Positions 13,180 to 25,796 of a stretch of DNA of 64,000 nucleotides are shown here, one piece after another. The stretch is from Bursaphelenchus xylophilus. Its lineage: Eukaryota > Nematoda > Chromadorea > Rhabditida > Aphelenchoididae. The notes below the pieces were generated by a model. It worked only from the letters and a program-made list of their open reading frames with translations. It made no database searches and was not told the DNA's origin. A program made the position numbers and the translations under genes. Numbering within the stretch: position 1 is the stretch's first letter; the number at the start of each line of letters is the position of its first letter. The DNA is taken from positions 7,626,001 through 7,690,000 of the forward strand of contig CAJFCV020000003.1 in the NCBI GenBank assembly GCA_904066235.2. Direction: 5' to 3'.

Positions 13180-13593
13180 CTAAAGCAATAATTTACCCAA
13201 AATCATACTGAAAATTCAATTTTCAACTCACCTAAATTACCGTGAAATCTAATAATCATTTATTTCCATCGCACTTTCCAATTTTCTCAAGCAAAAAAGC
13301 ACAAATTGAAAGATAATGAGGAGTCGGAAGAAACAATAGCCTCCTGGAGATATAAAAAAAAGAAAACGGCACTTGGCCGATCTGTCCACCTCTTTTTCTT
13401 CGGCCAAAGATATCGCAAACTCCCGTTTAGAGGGGAACATTTTTTATGATCGGGTCTGAGCGGCCACAAAGAGATCAATAAGGAAATTATGCCACAAAAA
13501 CTCACAGAATTTATTCGAAATTTCAAAAATCTAACCTTGAGATAAAGATTTGGCTATACAAAAGTGTTTTCCAAAATGTGACCTCCTTCCCTT

Positions 13594-16500
13594 TCATGGC
13601 CGAAACTCAGTATTGCTGTGTTTGTAAAAATCATCGTTGGCAGTCATTGATCTCTGCAGGGGCTTTCCATTCGCGACGGTGTTCTTACGGAGGTCCAACA
13701 CATGATTCACCTCGTTCTCCAGGAACTGGGCATGTTGAGAGAGATTTCTGAGATTGTTGACAGTTATCCATTGTTTTGAACAAAGCTCGGCCAAATGGTT
13801 TTCGTGGAAGGCATTTCTTTTCATGATCTCGTTTTGGAGGATCTCCAATTGATGTTGCCGGTCCTTGTTGACATGGATATGCATATCCAACTGGCCATTG
13901 GCTTCCGCAAGTTGTTGTTGGAGGGATTCGACCTCGGCTTGAACTTCCATACGAAGTTTATCGGCCTGAAAAAACACATAGTTAAACCACTATGAAAACC
14001 GAAAAATGTCTATTAATAAATAACATGCCCTCTGTTTCTGCCGTATTTCCACATCCAATTCGCTTTCGATCTCCTCAATTCGAGTCATCAATTGCCTTAT
14101 ATTTTGTTGCAGTCTTGTGATTAGATTTGCGTCATCATGCGAGCGATTTCTCCACTGTGCAATCTCTTGCTCCAGTCTAAAAATATACCAAAATTTATTA
14201 TTCCCCTACCTTCTGCATTCATCATCAGCTTGTTTCGCCTGTTTCAGTGCCATATCAGCCTTATCATGGACTTGTTTCAACTCATTTTCAAGTTTGCGTT
14301 TTTCTATAAACTCAAGCTTTTCAAATTAAAACGTACCTCTATTGGCCTCTTCTTTGTATCGTTTCTCAGCTTGTAATCTTTCCTCCATACAATCCAATTC
14401 CTCCACCAACTTTTTCTTCTGATCTTCGATTCTTTCATTTTTGGTTTTCATCAATTCCAACTGATCTATTGCTTCATACTGACTTTGCTCCTAAAATCAG
14501 TTAAATCATCAAATATGGAACTTACTGAAGCCTTCTTTTGTTGCAAAAGCACATTATTCTGTTCTTGCTGCATTGCTAATTGCAACTGTGCTTCTTGGGC
14601 TTCTCTTCGGCTTCTTTGAATCTCAGTTTCCAATGCCTTTCTCTCCAACGCAGCTTTCTCCAGCGCGTCTTTATTCTGTTTCTCCAACTCTCTGATCTTC
14701 TGGACGCTTTCCTTTTCAATATCCTCTAATTTGATAGTTGTCTGGTGAAGTTCAGCATCGAGCTTCTGAAAATTTAAATAAAATTGCATCAATTCTAATA
14801 TACAGTCCCAAATTCTGGTCGAAACTTTGTCCGAACGCTTATGACATGTTCCGGGATCCCCTTCCAACCCCGCATTATCCCGTTCTCACCCGCAGGAAAT
14901 CAAAGTTCTGTCCGGCCGGACAGTTTTTTACCTTTATCTCGGCGTTCCGACGCTCCAGCGCGGCTTGTTGGTTGGTGTAGTTGGCGCGCAGGTTCTCGTA
15001 TTCTTCTTTCTGTTGGTTTAGTTGTGTCTGCAGCTGGGATGCGCGCTGGTCCAACTCCTTCTCACGCTCTTCGGCTGCCTGCAAAAGAGCAAGGGTTAAG
15101 TTGAATGGAACGGTAAGGATTTTGACAATTCTTGGGTCATCAATTGTATTGCACACCATTTTCCGAGAACTTATAGTACGGATACTGCGCTTACCTTCAT
15201 TCTCTTTTCGATTTCCTTAAATTCTGCATTCTTTTGCAGTCCCTTCAACATCGGTTTTATCCTGGAATACAGTCTGTACCATGGCCATCCTCTCAAAACC
15301 AGCCATTTCCTGATGTTCTCTTGGATAACTTCAATGTTTTCTCCCAACATTTCCCGTCTTTGTCTCTCACATCTAGCCAGATATGCTCTACATTCGCATT
15401 GAAATTTCTTGACAATCACAGTAAGAGCGGCGTCTCTTAATTCTTCCATTTTGGCCAAAACTCCGGCTCGGAAGAATACCTATATAAACAAGATGAGAGA
15501 TCATTTTTTTCGTGTACCTTTGTATTTCCAATTCTATAATCGTCCGGAGTCAACTTTCCCTCCTTTACTATATGTTCACACATCTTATCAGCGCTTCCTT
15601 TAAGGTCGCTGATTTGAGCGGCATCAGCGGCGAGGATTGCGTAACGTTGACGGAATTCGGGGAAGAGCATTCTGTTGGGAAAACCTTTTCGACAGATTCG
15701 AATCCCTTCCAAAACTCCATTGCAAGTCAACTAAATAGTCAAAAATAAAAATAAACTATGATTACCTGGTTTAAAACCAACGGTGCCTCAACCAATCCAC
15801 TAGTCTTCTTCTCGTTAGGTATGATACATCTGATAAAATGAGGTTGAGTCGAGTGCAGCATGCTGAGCAGATTATTCAGGGATTCCCGATACATATTGGA
15901 GACTGTCATGAACTGTCCGGACTTTCCTTTCTTCTTCGTTTCTGTCGCCTTTCCTCTCTTTTCATCTTCTTCTTTATCTACTGCCGTCTTGTATTCCTCC
16001 CAGAATTTGTAGATCGAAGAATCTTTTGATGCCGTTTTGAGGACTGACACTGCCGTATCATTCAGCGGATCTTTGTTCTTATCCAACCATGCCGCGGCGC
16101 TGTAATTGACAGTCCCAGCATAATGGACAATCGCAAAATCAGCATCCAGAGGCTTTCCTTTTACGGGTTTGGGCTTGAGGAAATTGGGGTGTTTTCCCAA
16201 GTGTTGATTGTTCAATTTCTCGACGTAACTTTGATCCGAGGCCTTGGGGACAATGCACTCTTCATCTAACATCGAGATGATTCCGAGCGGCTGAAAGTCG
16301 TTCAAATTATATTACCCTAGATACCTTTTCAATAAGCTCAATACAACTTTGTAAATCCAATCCAAAATCGATAAAAGTCCACTGAATTTCCTCTCTTTTG
16401 TATTCTTCTTGCTCTAGTACAAACATATGATGGTTGAAGAATTGTTGCAACTTCTCGTTAACAAAATTAATCCACAATTGTTCGAAGGAATTGCGCTAAA

Positions 16501-18776
16501 CGGCAGTCATCTAAGTTTGGAAATAGATCCTTACATCAAAGATTTCGAATCCAGCAATATCCAGGACTCCAATGTAATGAGCAGCGCCGTCTTTTGAGGT
16601 AGATAAGGTCTTGTTACACCGTTTGATGACCCAATCAAACATTCGAGCATAAATCGCCATGGATAGAGAGCCAACTGACCATTCCACCTAAAAGAATCTG
16701 CCAGTATACGTGCTCTGAATGGCATGACAATCACGCTTTCAATGAATCAAACTGATCTCATCCTACCTGCTGTAAAGTCTGTCCTCTGCTGACCCATTCT
16801 GTGCCAACTTTGACTTGTGGCTTTAACAGGGCGTCGATAAATTTCTCCACATTGATTCCAAAGAGTTCACAGGCCAAAGTTGCTTCTTAAAAAGCATTTA
16901 TAACGTTTTCCCAGATAGCTTAGATCACCTACCTGCAATATCATCGGCTTCGGCTTGTTCTTCTCTCGGTTTTTGTTTGAATTTCATCTCTCCCATATGC
17001 ATAATGGCGGCACAAGTCTTGTAAAGTCCTTCTTTCTCATCCTTACTGAATCCCATCACATTGAAAGCGTTCTAAAATCAACCGATTTACTATCTCAATA
17101 AAAAACCAGCCATTAATAAACGATACTTACGTCAGTACAATCAAACTCAGCCTTATCATCCATTCCGGGTACTGTAGTTTCCGCCAAAGACACAAACTTG
17201 TATTTCTTAATGTCATCATCCAGCTTGAGCTGTTTCCTTAATCCCGCATTAACCATAATCTGATAAAAGATGTGGAAAGAACGTTCCCCGGGACCTTGTT
17301 TTATGACTCGCGACTTTTCCAGAAGATCTAAACAAGAGTTATAACTGAATACCTATCTTACAGTGTTCAATATCCCCTCCAACCAGCTTTCCATTGCTGC
17401 TAAAATGAATTCGGATGAATTTTCCGTATCGACTCGAGTTGTAATTCCTATTCGTGGCGCCATTTCCAAACGCTTCGATCGCCGGATTCGCCTCGACGAT
17501 CTGTTCTTCCAGCGATGATTGCTGAAAAAAAATCTGATCATTTAGCTTGGCCATTCATTTTCTTATTACTTCAATATTTACTCAAAAAAGAGGGAATATT
17601 TAATATCCGCAAACATCCGGAAGGAAATTTTTACGTGGGTTTGGAGTCTTAAGTACTTTGGAAACGAAATTAAGTAAACAGTAGCGTATAAAGAGTATCA
17701 GCAGCGTATAAAGAGTATGATTCGTCATCTTTCGTAACTTATATTACACCAGGTACTTGCCTGTTTTTTGCCATCGCTTTTGGTGGAAGCGCCAATTCTA
17801 GCAAAGTAAGAGATGACTTTCTTCGTATTCTCGGTCTTGCCAGCTCCAGATTCACCAGTGATCAACATCGACTGATTCTCATGATCTAAAAATATTACAT
17901 TATCCATGAAAGCGGAAGAATTTGATTTAAAATAGATTAAAAAACTACTTGAAATCATATTTCTGTAGGCCAAATCGGAGACAGCAAAGAGATGAGGGGG
18001 CATCTCATTTCTCCTTCGATTCACGAACATACTGGCAACAGAATCCGTGTAAATCGGCAACATTTTATACGGATTTATGAAGACCAAAAACAATCCAGAA
18101 TAGGTCTAAAAATAATTTGATTTGTCAAAACATTAGTCCCATAACCACTTGCATATATAATCATGGAGCTGTATCTTTGTTTCAGATTATGTAAAACGGA
18201 AGCTTCGTTCAGAAAAGTCAGATTGGACATGTCCTCGGTCTTCTCGAATTTGGCCGGATTGATCTCTTGACATTCCAATTTTGGAACTGTTTTCTGCAAG
18301 ACAACGCTGCTATACACGTATTTTACCTACCTTATCGCCTTTAGGCAACGTCACATTGAGTTTTTCTCCGTCTTCTCCATCAATCTTCCCAATAACAAAG
18401 CCTTCATCGGGATCTGGCACCCAAGTGTGAGTTTTGTTGTCGAATCCTCGTTTCGATTGTTCCTGAAAAGGAAATTATGCTTCGTTACAAGAGAAATTCG
18501 ATTTCAGCACTTTTTACTTATATTACCAAACATAGGTACACCTATTCTTATATTTTTCTTCGGTCTTACAATTTACAATTATAGAAAAAATCGACCAAAA
18601 AAAATATTTTTATTTCTCGGACGAAATGTCAAACAAAATCAATACTTATCGATAAATTTATTCAAATTGATTTTTCCCGCCAAAAATAGAAAAACAGGCC
18701 TTACCTCGAGAAGTTGCTCCTCCGACAGCCTCAAAAAAGGCCATCCAGGATCATTCAGCCATGATGGATCGATCAT
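13594..18776 (-). CDS. class II (muscle-type) myosin heavy chain with shortened tail
   Basis: Actin-based motor; twenty exons from 18705-18776 to 13594-13965, 1,247 residues by my splice model. The motor is complete: P-loop [13 protein letters not shown] (exon 17761-17885), switch [16 protein letters not shown], switch [12 protein letters not shown] helix [20 protein letters not shown]. The lever follows, with IQ-like segments and the [14 protein letters not shown] invariant-proline region (residue about 850). The coiled coil then runs only about 385 residues to a stop, ending [20 protein letters not shown], against roughly 1,090 in a filament-forming muscle myosin. No further tail exons exist before the next gene at 13179. 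The start ATG (18776) is supported by an in-frame stop 16-18 bases upstream and by the DPGWPFL motif typical of nematode muscle myosins. Three introns need GC donors (18152, 17760, 14028). A short tail suggests it does not build normal thick filaments; that is inference. Confidence 0.93.
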
Positions 18777-19203
18777 CCCAAGCCGATCAATTTATTCGAA
18801 TTTATCCGCCCACGCTCTCTCTAAAATAACATCCCTTTCATTATCGGATAACGACACCAAAAAGTTTTAAAAAGTGTGGGTTCGGGTCAAAAGATCGAAT
18901 TTTTTGATTTTCAAGTCTTCGGATACAACCAGGCCGTCTTGCGCATTCCTAATGACAACGGGAAGGGAGTAAAAGTGAAAAGAAAAAAGAGGAATGGGAC
19001 CTTGGAAACACTCCAAATCACAAGAAGAGATATCCATGAGATCCGGCCGCGCGTTGTTTTTCTTCGAGGTTCGCTTTGAGTTGAAACAGATTATTGGAAG
19101 AACGCGTAGTGATACTCGTTTATGTTATAAATGATCGCTATTCGCAAGAAAATGCCAAAAATGATATCATTCATTGGAAAACAGAAAATATGTACAATAA
19201 ACG

Positions 19204-20029
19204 ATTAGAAATCAGATCTTCTTCTGGTGGATAAGTATCGTTGTAGTTTGGGGAGGGCATGGATACGGTCATGGACTTCCTTTAAACTCTGGATTTTACA
19301 AACTGCATCCATTCCTGTTCGCAGAGCGGTATCGTAGATGTTGGTGGCGATAAAATCAACAAAAGTCAGGCCACTGGGAGCAAAGAATCCGGAATTTGCC
19401 TCCTAAAACAAAAATATTCATAAAAATTATAATTTACATATTTTTCAACAATTAATTTGCATAATTACAAAGCAATTTTTCATTGACAATTGGATTACTT
19501 ACTCTGTAAATCCTGTCAAAATAGCTGCCAAATTTCTTGGCGGTAGGTACAATAATCTCATCGTATATCTGATATTTATCCCCATCTATCCTCCCAGATA
19601 CAACAGCAAAATACGGTTGCACGGCATATCCAAAATCGTGTAATAACTCGGCGTAACTGTCCACAAGAGCCTGTTCCATTTCACTTTTACCCGCCAAGTG
19701 GTATCTTCGCGCAACGAATCGATAAATTGCGTGGGATTGACATAATTTTGTTTTGTCATCTATTAGGAGAACTGGGACTTGACCAAATGGAAGGGCTGAA
19801 ATCAAAAATATAAAATCAGCGGGACGATTTTTTTTGTCCTGTTACTCGTCAACATTCGATAAGATAATAAATAAAGACTTTGGAACCTACAATCGTATCG
19901 CGCTGTAAGCTCAGTGGGATCTATCCTCTCATCCTCGAATGGAATCCCCAGATAATGAAACATCAACCTTACAGGTTCGGCGAGTCCCCTGCGATCCAGA
20001 TAAGTCAATTTGTAGGTATGTTCTTTCAT
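19204..20029 (-). CDS. sigma-class glutathione S-transferase, copy 1
   Basis: Conjugates glutathione to electrophiles (or acts as a prostaglandin-D-synthase-like isomerase). Three exons: 19891-20029, 19503-19795, 19204-19402; about 209 residues, the normal nematode GST size. The N-terminal thioredoxin fold has the sigma tyrosine in YKLTYLDRRGLAEPVRL, then LPFGQVPVLLIDDKTKLCQSHAIYRFVARR containing the glutathione-binding QVPVL and QSxAI. The C-terminal helical domain has ALVDSYAELLHDF and GLTFVDF. Compared with copies 2-7 it is the most divergent in the second exon (DEIIVPTAKKFGSYF), and it ends RRRSDF. Same three-exon structure and splice phases as the other copies. Confidence 0.93.
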
Positions 20030-22219
20030 TTCGGAATGCTGAAGTCATCAAAATATTATTTAAATCACATTTCACTCCAGACACATGTAATGTGAAAGCA
20101 ATAATTTATCAATCAAGGTTGAAAAACAAAAAAATGTAATAAAAAATAAACAAACAGACCGCCTGGGAAGTGCCACAGAAATGGAAAACCATTGTGAAAT
20201 ACGACTATTTTAGGAAGACGTTGGTTTTCAGAACACTTTCACACGTAAAATGAAAGCGACGAAATCGGAAACGAATCGGTAATTTCACTCAAAACTGCCG
20301 TTTTTCTTTTTTTATCAGCTCAAGGAATCTCGTGAATGCCTCCGCGTTTTCGTTTCAACTCAAATATTATTATAGGATCCCGACGGAAGTCAAATACCAA
20401 GGTAGCAATAAAACATACAATAAACAGTGAAAATAAAAAAAACCTTTTTACTGCAACGTCATGAGATCCGAGTGCAAAAAGTAAGGCGAAGATCCACGTT
20501 ATTGGGCAGTTTCACGTGACCGAATAATGGGAAAAAGACAAAGGGATTTTGATGTTGGGGAATTAGCCGGATGGCTGGATGTAGAAGGGCTTGCGGATGG
20601 AGTGAACACAGTGTAAAGTTAATAAAATTTAACTTTATTCTTGAATATTCAAATTTTTTAGAAATTTCTTGTATCCATTCTAAAAAATAAACGCCTATGC
20701 ATAGCTATGTATAATTATGGAATTAAATATGAAAAAACTTTGAAATAATGAAAAATTTTAATATTGAAATTCTCACAATTCCTCTTATAGAAATGCCAAA
20801 TGTCTCGTAGAACTATGGGAAGCACAAACCCGAGAGGATTACACATTCACACACGAGCTGCAGATATTACTAATTTCCCGGCAGAAGGAACAGTTTGTAA
20901 TAACATTTCTCACGACCTCAGGGCATGAAATCTAATTAAAGTTCGGCTGCCACTGGCGGTAATAGTCTCTGCGAAAGAAAAGGTTTAACAAAAAAAGCCA
21001 GACTCTGAGGTTTAAATGTTTTTGACATATTAATTTAAAAGATTGACCCCTATTTGTAAGAAAATTAATCACCCAAATCTCCTCGTTAGAGCACGTTCTT
21101 CTCTAATATAGCACGTAATGTAATCAGATAAAAACTAGGCAAGGAAGTCGTTTTATAAGGATAAAACAACTTCCAAACAAGTAAACGTTTGGCCATTAAC
21201 GCCTTCAAAGTTCGCGATAATTAGGATGTCTAAACAAATTATCTTTTTACAGCCTTATTTTTAATACATTATAAGCCTCTATATTAAACCGGTACACAAA
21301 GTAAGGGAAGTTGCAAGAGCTCCGACGCTTTAACTCGCAGTTATTTTTCCATAAAAACATCATGCGGGAAGCAGGCTTGAATATTTATGTTATACGGGAG
21401 GGAACACGGTTATAGAAAGACCTTATGGCTCTTCCCCCCAGGGAATTCTAAGGGAAGTTTCCCAATAACTCGGTACCGAATGTGTTGAACACGTCACTTT
21501 GCTTAACAAACTTTGAGGGGATACACTCTACACTAAACATGGCTCCCGGCCGGAACCCCTCCGGCGCACTGCAAATCTACCATCCTTTCTCCATTCCTAG
21601 TCCGAGCCCCATTAAAAATCACCCTTGGGATAGTAAATATTTTCTCTGTAAGCTCTAAAAAATCTTAAAAAATAATTAATTGAAAGCGGCTATTTTTTAA
21701 ATTACCTACAAATATCAGCCAGTCATGTTAATGAAATTACACAAAAAACGGACTACTGCTTAATGCTCAAGTACATCTGTGCAAACAAGAAAAAAACACA
21801 CGCATGAACGAGGTGTTCTCCTTTAGTTATCTATAATATTAGAAAACTGCAAGGGTTTGGTTCAAAAAAGACGTACAATCCCGTGACTCGGTCGAGTTTA
21901 AAGGAAAACGGTGGTTAGAATGATATTTTCACAAAGTTCGAGACTGTTTGTCTCAGCGTTTTATTCACTTATTCGACGTATGAATCAAGCCAGCGAAAGG
22001 AGTAAGTCGGCGAGAAATCTGTCATCCAAATCGGCCGGGAAACAAATGAACAAAACTTTAGAAAAAAAAAAGATTTTACCCTGAGCAGTCCACAACGAAA
22101 AAAACTTCGCGTTGTTTACCGACCGCGAATTGGTAAGCAGATTACGACAAACGTTCCAAACCGATCGTCAGTGCATTGGAAAAGAACTCGGAAAGAAAAG
22201 TGTCGCTCGGGCCTTTTGA
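20030..22219. other. intergenic, no supported gene
   Basis: About 2.2 kb of AT-rich sequence between GST copies. No open frame exceeds about 70 codons and I recognise no repeat or RNA gene. Confidence 0.5.
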
Positions 22220-22480
22220 TTACTTTCCTTACAACGGTTTATCCAATGCAAATTCAATGTTAATTTTAGAAAGCAAAGTCATTCCGGTTAACAAATGCGG
22301 CACAAAACTGTCACGGATAGTTCTGAAATGCTTCTTCACCACTTCAACCAATCCAATATCCAACTTTTATCAGACTGATTAAAATTAGCGCATGATTTTT
22401 CTTCGGAGATTGTGTCAATGTAAGTTTTAAATTCGTTGGCCACTTCCTCTTTGTCACATTCTCTGTTACCCACAAAAAAA
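22220..22480 (-). pseudogene. GST relic
   Basis: On the minus strand one frame reads DKEEVANEFKTYIDT, matching the exon-2 end of the intact copies (GDKKKLLEEFKTYADTKWEKYF). About 60 bases further on another frame reads VVKKHFRTIRDSF, matching the exon-3 segment [16 protein letters not shown]. The two parts are in different frames with stops between them and no splice sites. It is an old, decayed GST copy in the same orientation as copy 2 directly downstream of it. Confidence 0.55.
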
Positions 22481-22622
22481 GGTCAAATGGAGTGACATTA
22501 ATTTCCATTGTATTCAAAAAGATCATCCCTTCCTCTACAAGATCATATTTATGAAAAAATGAAGAGATACACAGACTAAACAATGCTATGAAACTAATTA
22601 TTGTAAATTCGCGCGTCTTCTT

Positions 22623-23437
22623 TTAGAACTGAGAGGACTTTCTCTGGGCAAAGTATTCCTTTAGTTGAGGAAGAGCCTTCACATTATCATGGATCGTCTT
22701 GAAATGCTTGATATTAGTGACGGCATCAAGTCCGATGTTTTTGGCAGTCTCGTAGAAGTTGGAAACGATAAAATCGGGCCAGGTGAGTCCAGATTTCGCC
22801 AAGAAACCAGTTCCCGAAGCCTAAATAAAACAGATTTAGCAAATTCGAAAGAATAAAATCAGCAACAGCGTCCAATTAAAATATATAAAAAAGGGCTTAC
22901 ATCAACGATTCTGTTGAAATACTTCTCCCACTTGGTCTCGACATAAGTCTTGGCATCCTGAGCCAACTTCTCCTTGTCTCCCTGACCATGGCCAGAAACA
23001 ACCAACATATATGGACGCACGTTGGTCATCAGATCTTGCAAGAAATCTCCGTAGCTGTCAACCTGAGCTTGCTCAATATCGTCCTTTCCGGCCAACCCAA
23101 AACGACGAGAGAGGAAGCGGTATATGGCCTGACTCTGGGCGATCATGGCAGTTCCATCAACAGTCAGAACTGGGGCTTGCCCGAATGGAAGTTCTAAAAT
23201 ACATAAAATTGGATAAAAGGAGTTATGATCTCAAAAAAAAGTGCCTGCAATTTAAAAATTTCCGAGTTTTCTTATATTATACATGGAGAATAACTTACGA
23301 TCACGGATTTTCTCCATAGCGGTAAAAAAGTCGGTTAATCGGTCGTCCTCAAAGTCCACCTTGGCGTAGTGAAAGATAAGGCGAGCTGGCTCACCGAGGC
23401 CGCGAGCGTCTCCGTAGGTCAGTTTGTAGTGAACCAT
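22623..23437 (-). CDS. sigma-class glutathione S-transferase, copy 2
   Basis: Three exons: 23299-23437, 22901-23193, 22623-22820; 209 residues. It starts [20 protein letters not shown] with the catalytic tyrosine in YKLTY. Exon 2 begins QLPFGQAPVLTVDG and contains [20 protein letters not shown] and the helix AQVDSYGDFLQDL. Exon 3 has SGLTWPDFIVSNFYETAKN and [19 protein letters not shown]. All motifs of an active enzyme are intact. A TATATAAG lies on this strand about 550 bp upstream (23982-23989), further than in copies 3-6, so a 5' UTR intron or another promoter is possible. Confidence 0.95.
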
Positions 23438-25110
23438 GTCGAACTAGGAAAAAGGAAGCGAGATGCAGCTGAAGACAAAAAGATAGAGATGTAAATTTGA
23501 CCGAGAATCGCAAAGCACGGCAGGAATTCGACAACGACTGACAGACAGTTCGTCGACGAAAAAAATTTTCGCTTTAAAAAAATCGAAATGCCACTATTGA
23601 CTTTTTGCTGAAACTGAATAGACTCAAGTCTGAATAGATTCAGCAACTTCAAACCAGAATTTCTGAGCGTCGGCCAAAAGTCAGTCTATTTTGGGTGGAA
23701 CCGACTCTCCTTTATTTTATCTTAGCAACGATTATTAAAACTTTATCCATCAGATTCATCTCCACTCCCTTTCCACTCTTCAACTTCCCACAAGGATTGC
23801 TCGTACCCCGACAATTGGGGTCGACGACATCCCGGGCCTACACAAACAGTGGATAATTTCGGCGAAGACCAGGTCGTAGTAGATCCCCTCAACGAATCCG
23901 TCGGCAGCTTGGCGGAGAATTGGCTTTATCCGAACTTCGCACGGGACATTGGAGAGGCAATGAATGCAACTTACACAGCCTCTTATATAGGGGCGCAAAG
24001 GTCGACCTTTCGCCTAAAAACGTGGGATTCGCACCTCGTGTTTTCTATTTTATAGTCCAGACTGGCGAGAACACAAAAGAAAACAGGGTGGAAATGCAAT
24101 GATTCGAGAGAAAAACGGCTTTGAAAGGGGGTTAGACGTGGGGAAAGGCAAGGAAAAAGAGGCGCTCAGAATCCATTAGACTTGTGGTTCGTAGGGTTAA
24201 GTTGGTCAACCATAATCTGCGACGAAAGACGAAGCCAAGGGGTTACATGTGTTTTGGAGTTTGTTCGTCCTAAGTGTGCAGTCTCTCTGATTTCAGTGTT
24301 ATCTCTATGAGAAGCAAAGATTCACAAGTCGTGCTTCCAAATTACAATCTTCACGCCAATTGTAAATTGAAAAGGTCTCTTTGCCAAACTCTGATCAGCA
24401 GTGATTGAAACTTGACCGGTCAATTATTGTATCGAGTTTTTGGTAAGGTAAAGTATCAGTCATGAATGCATGTTTACACTCAAAGCTATTGGTCTTGTAT
24501 TATTTTCATTTGCCATCTGAAATACTAGTTCTTTTTAACAGTATCGTTGATCCAAGCTGACAATTACCCGAAGAGTGCCATTTTCCCCATAACAATTGTC
24601 AGAAGCAACAATTCTAATTTTTTACTTGCCGATTGATTTGACCAGTGCTCATGACGTTATCGGTCTAAACGGTCAAATTTGAGTAACAGTCCCCGCTGAT
24701 CAATTGTGATAAGGGACAAAAAATTGAAATTTTGAAATCATTTATCTTTGGTTTTTATCTTCTGGGTTCAAATCAACGTTTTTGATTTGACTTTACGAAA
24801 GTTGTTAATTGGATTGTAAATAATTGTTCCAGAAGATATGGCTTATGCGAAAACTCAAGTAAACGAAAAAAGATTATTGGAAGTTGTGTTTCAAAAAGAA
24901 CCAATATGTTTTAACTTGACCTCGAAGATTTAAAACTTTAAAGAGACAACCCAAAGGGAATTAACAAGTTCGTTTCGAAATTGCACTTTTTTGCGCAATT
25001 CCAAAATGACGTCTATCACGAAAACCTTGATCGTTTTACGCTATAAACTACAAAATTGCCTTCTATTTTAACTATAGACTTCAAAATTCTTTTTGTTCTT
25101 ATTTTAAAAG
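23438..25110. other. intergenic region between divergent GST copies 2 and 3
   Basis: No gene supported. It contains the probable distant TATA box of copy 2 and several short inverted motifs around TTGACCGGT (about 24,410) with no clear element ends. Confidence 0.4.
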
Positions 25111-25240
25111 CTTTATTTCGGCCAAGTCCCAGTTTTGACTATCGACGGGACCACCCCAAGATTGCCTAAAGCAAGGTCGTTTTTCGATCTCTTGCCCGGA
25201 AATTTGGTTTCACAATTGGCTCAGGGCTTAGTTTAGTCTT
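25111..25240 (+). pseudogene. GST exon-2 relic
   Basis: After a splice-acceptor-like TTTTAAAAG, one frame reads [15 protein letters not shown], nearly identical to the start of exon 2 of copy 3 ([15 protein letters not shown]). It then drifts (PRLPKARSFFDLLPG where an intact copy has [15 protein letters not shown]) and ends at a stop. No exon 1 or 3 accompanies it. It lies about 690 bp upstream of copy 3 on the same strand, so it is probably the remnant of a tandem duplicate. Confidence 0.8.
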
Positions 25241-25713
25241 CACAGCGATGACCAGAACTGGGCTGACCCCGTGTATTTGTCACGAATTTCTGTACAAATG
25301 CTGTATATAAATTTTCTGCTTCTTTTCTGATCGTGAGTCTTAAAACGGATTTATAAAAGACAAAACTGACTTTCTTTTATGCCAACAGACCTACGATGAT
25401 TCGTTATATTTCAAGAGATTTTGGTTGAATGAAAACCAGTATGAATGCATTCTTAGAGTTGAATATGTTGTCTTGTAAAGGCTTATGTTGCCAAATTCTT
25501 AAGCGCCCAAGTTTCCCTTACAGGTATAACCCTTAAGACCAAAGAATGAATCCCACAGAGTCTTCGTCTAATGGGAGAGGAACGCCTATGAAAAGCTAAA
25601 GGTCTTTTTCGTCTCTCCCTTTCGGACTTTCACTATAAACTACAAATTTTAACGCTTTCCCTCGAGTGTTGTGTGACACAGCGTCTGAAAAGAGGCGTGC
25701 TTTTCTGGGGGAA

Positions 25714-25720
25714 TATAAAA
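25714..25720 (+). promoter_or_regulatory. TATA box of GST copy 3
   Basis: TATAAAA, 83 bp upstream of the start codon of the GST at 25797. GST copies 4, 5 and 6 have comparable boxes roughly 50-80 bp upstream, supporting a shared core promoter. Confidence 0.65.
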
Positions 25721-25796
25721 GGGACACAGAGAAAGGGGGATATCTCATCCGTTTTATACTTTCAGTTTTGAGTTACAAGACCAAATCGCTGTAGAA

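Noticed and set aside
17682..17717. Direct repeat AGCGTATAAAGAGTAT in a myosin intron, resembling a double TATA element
   Set aside because: A two-copy local repeat inside an intron with no nearby start site; more likely simple duplication than an internal promoter.
17762..18318. Possible CRISPR-like or tandem arrays anywhere in the window
   Set aside because: No regularly spaced repeats were seen; the genome is eukaryotic and such arrays are not expected.
18427..18870. 147-codon plus-strand frame
   Set aside because: Lies antisense over the first two myosin exons and their intron; a shadow of real coding sequence.
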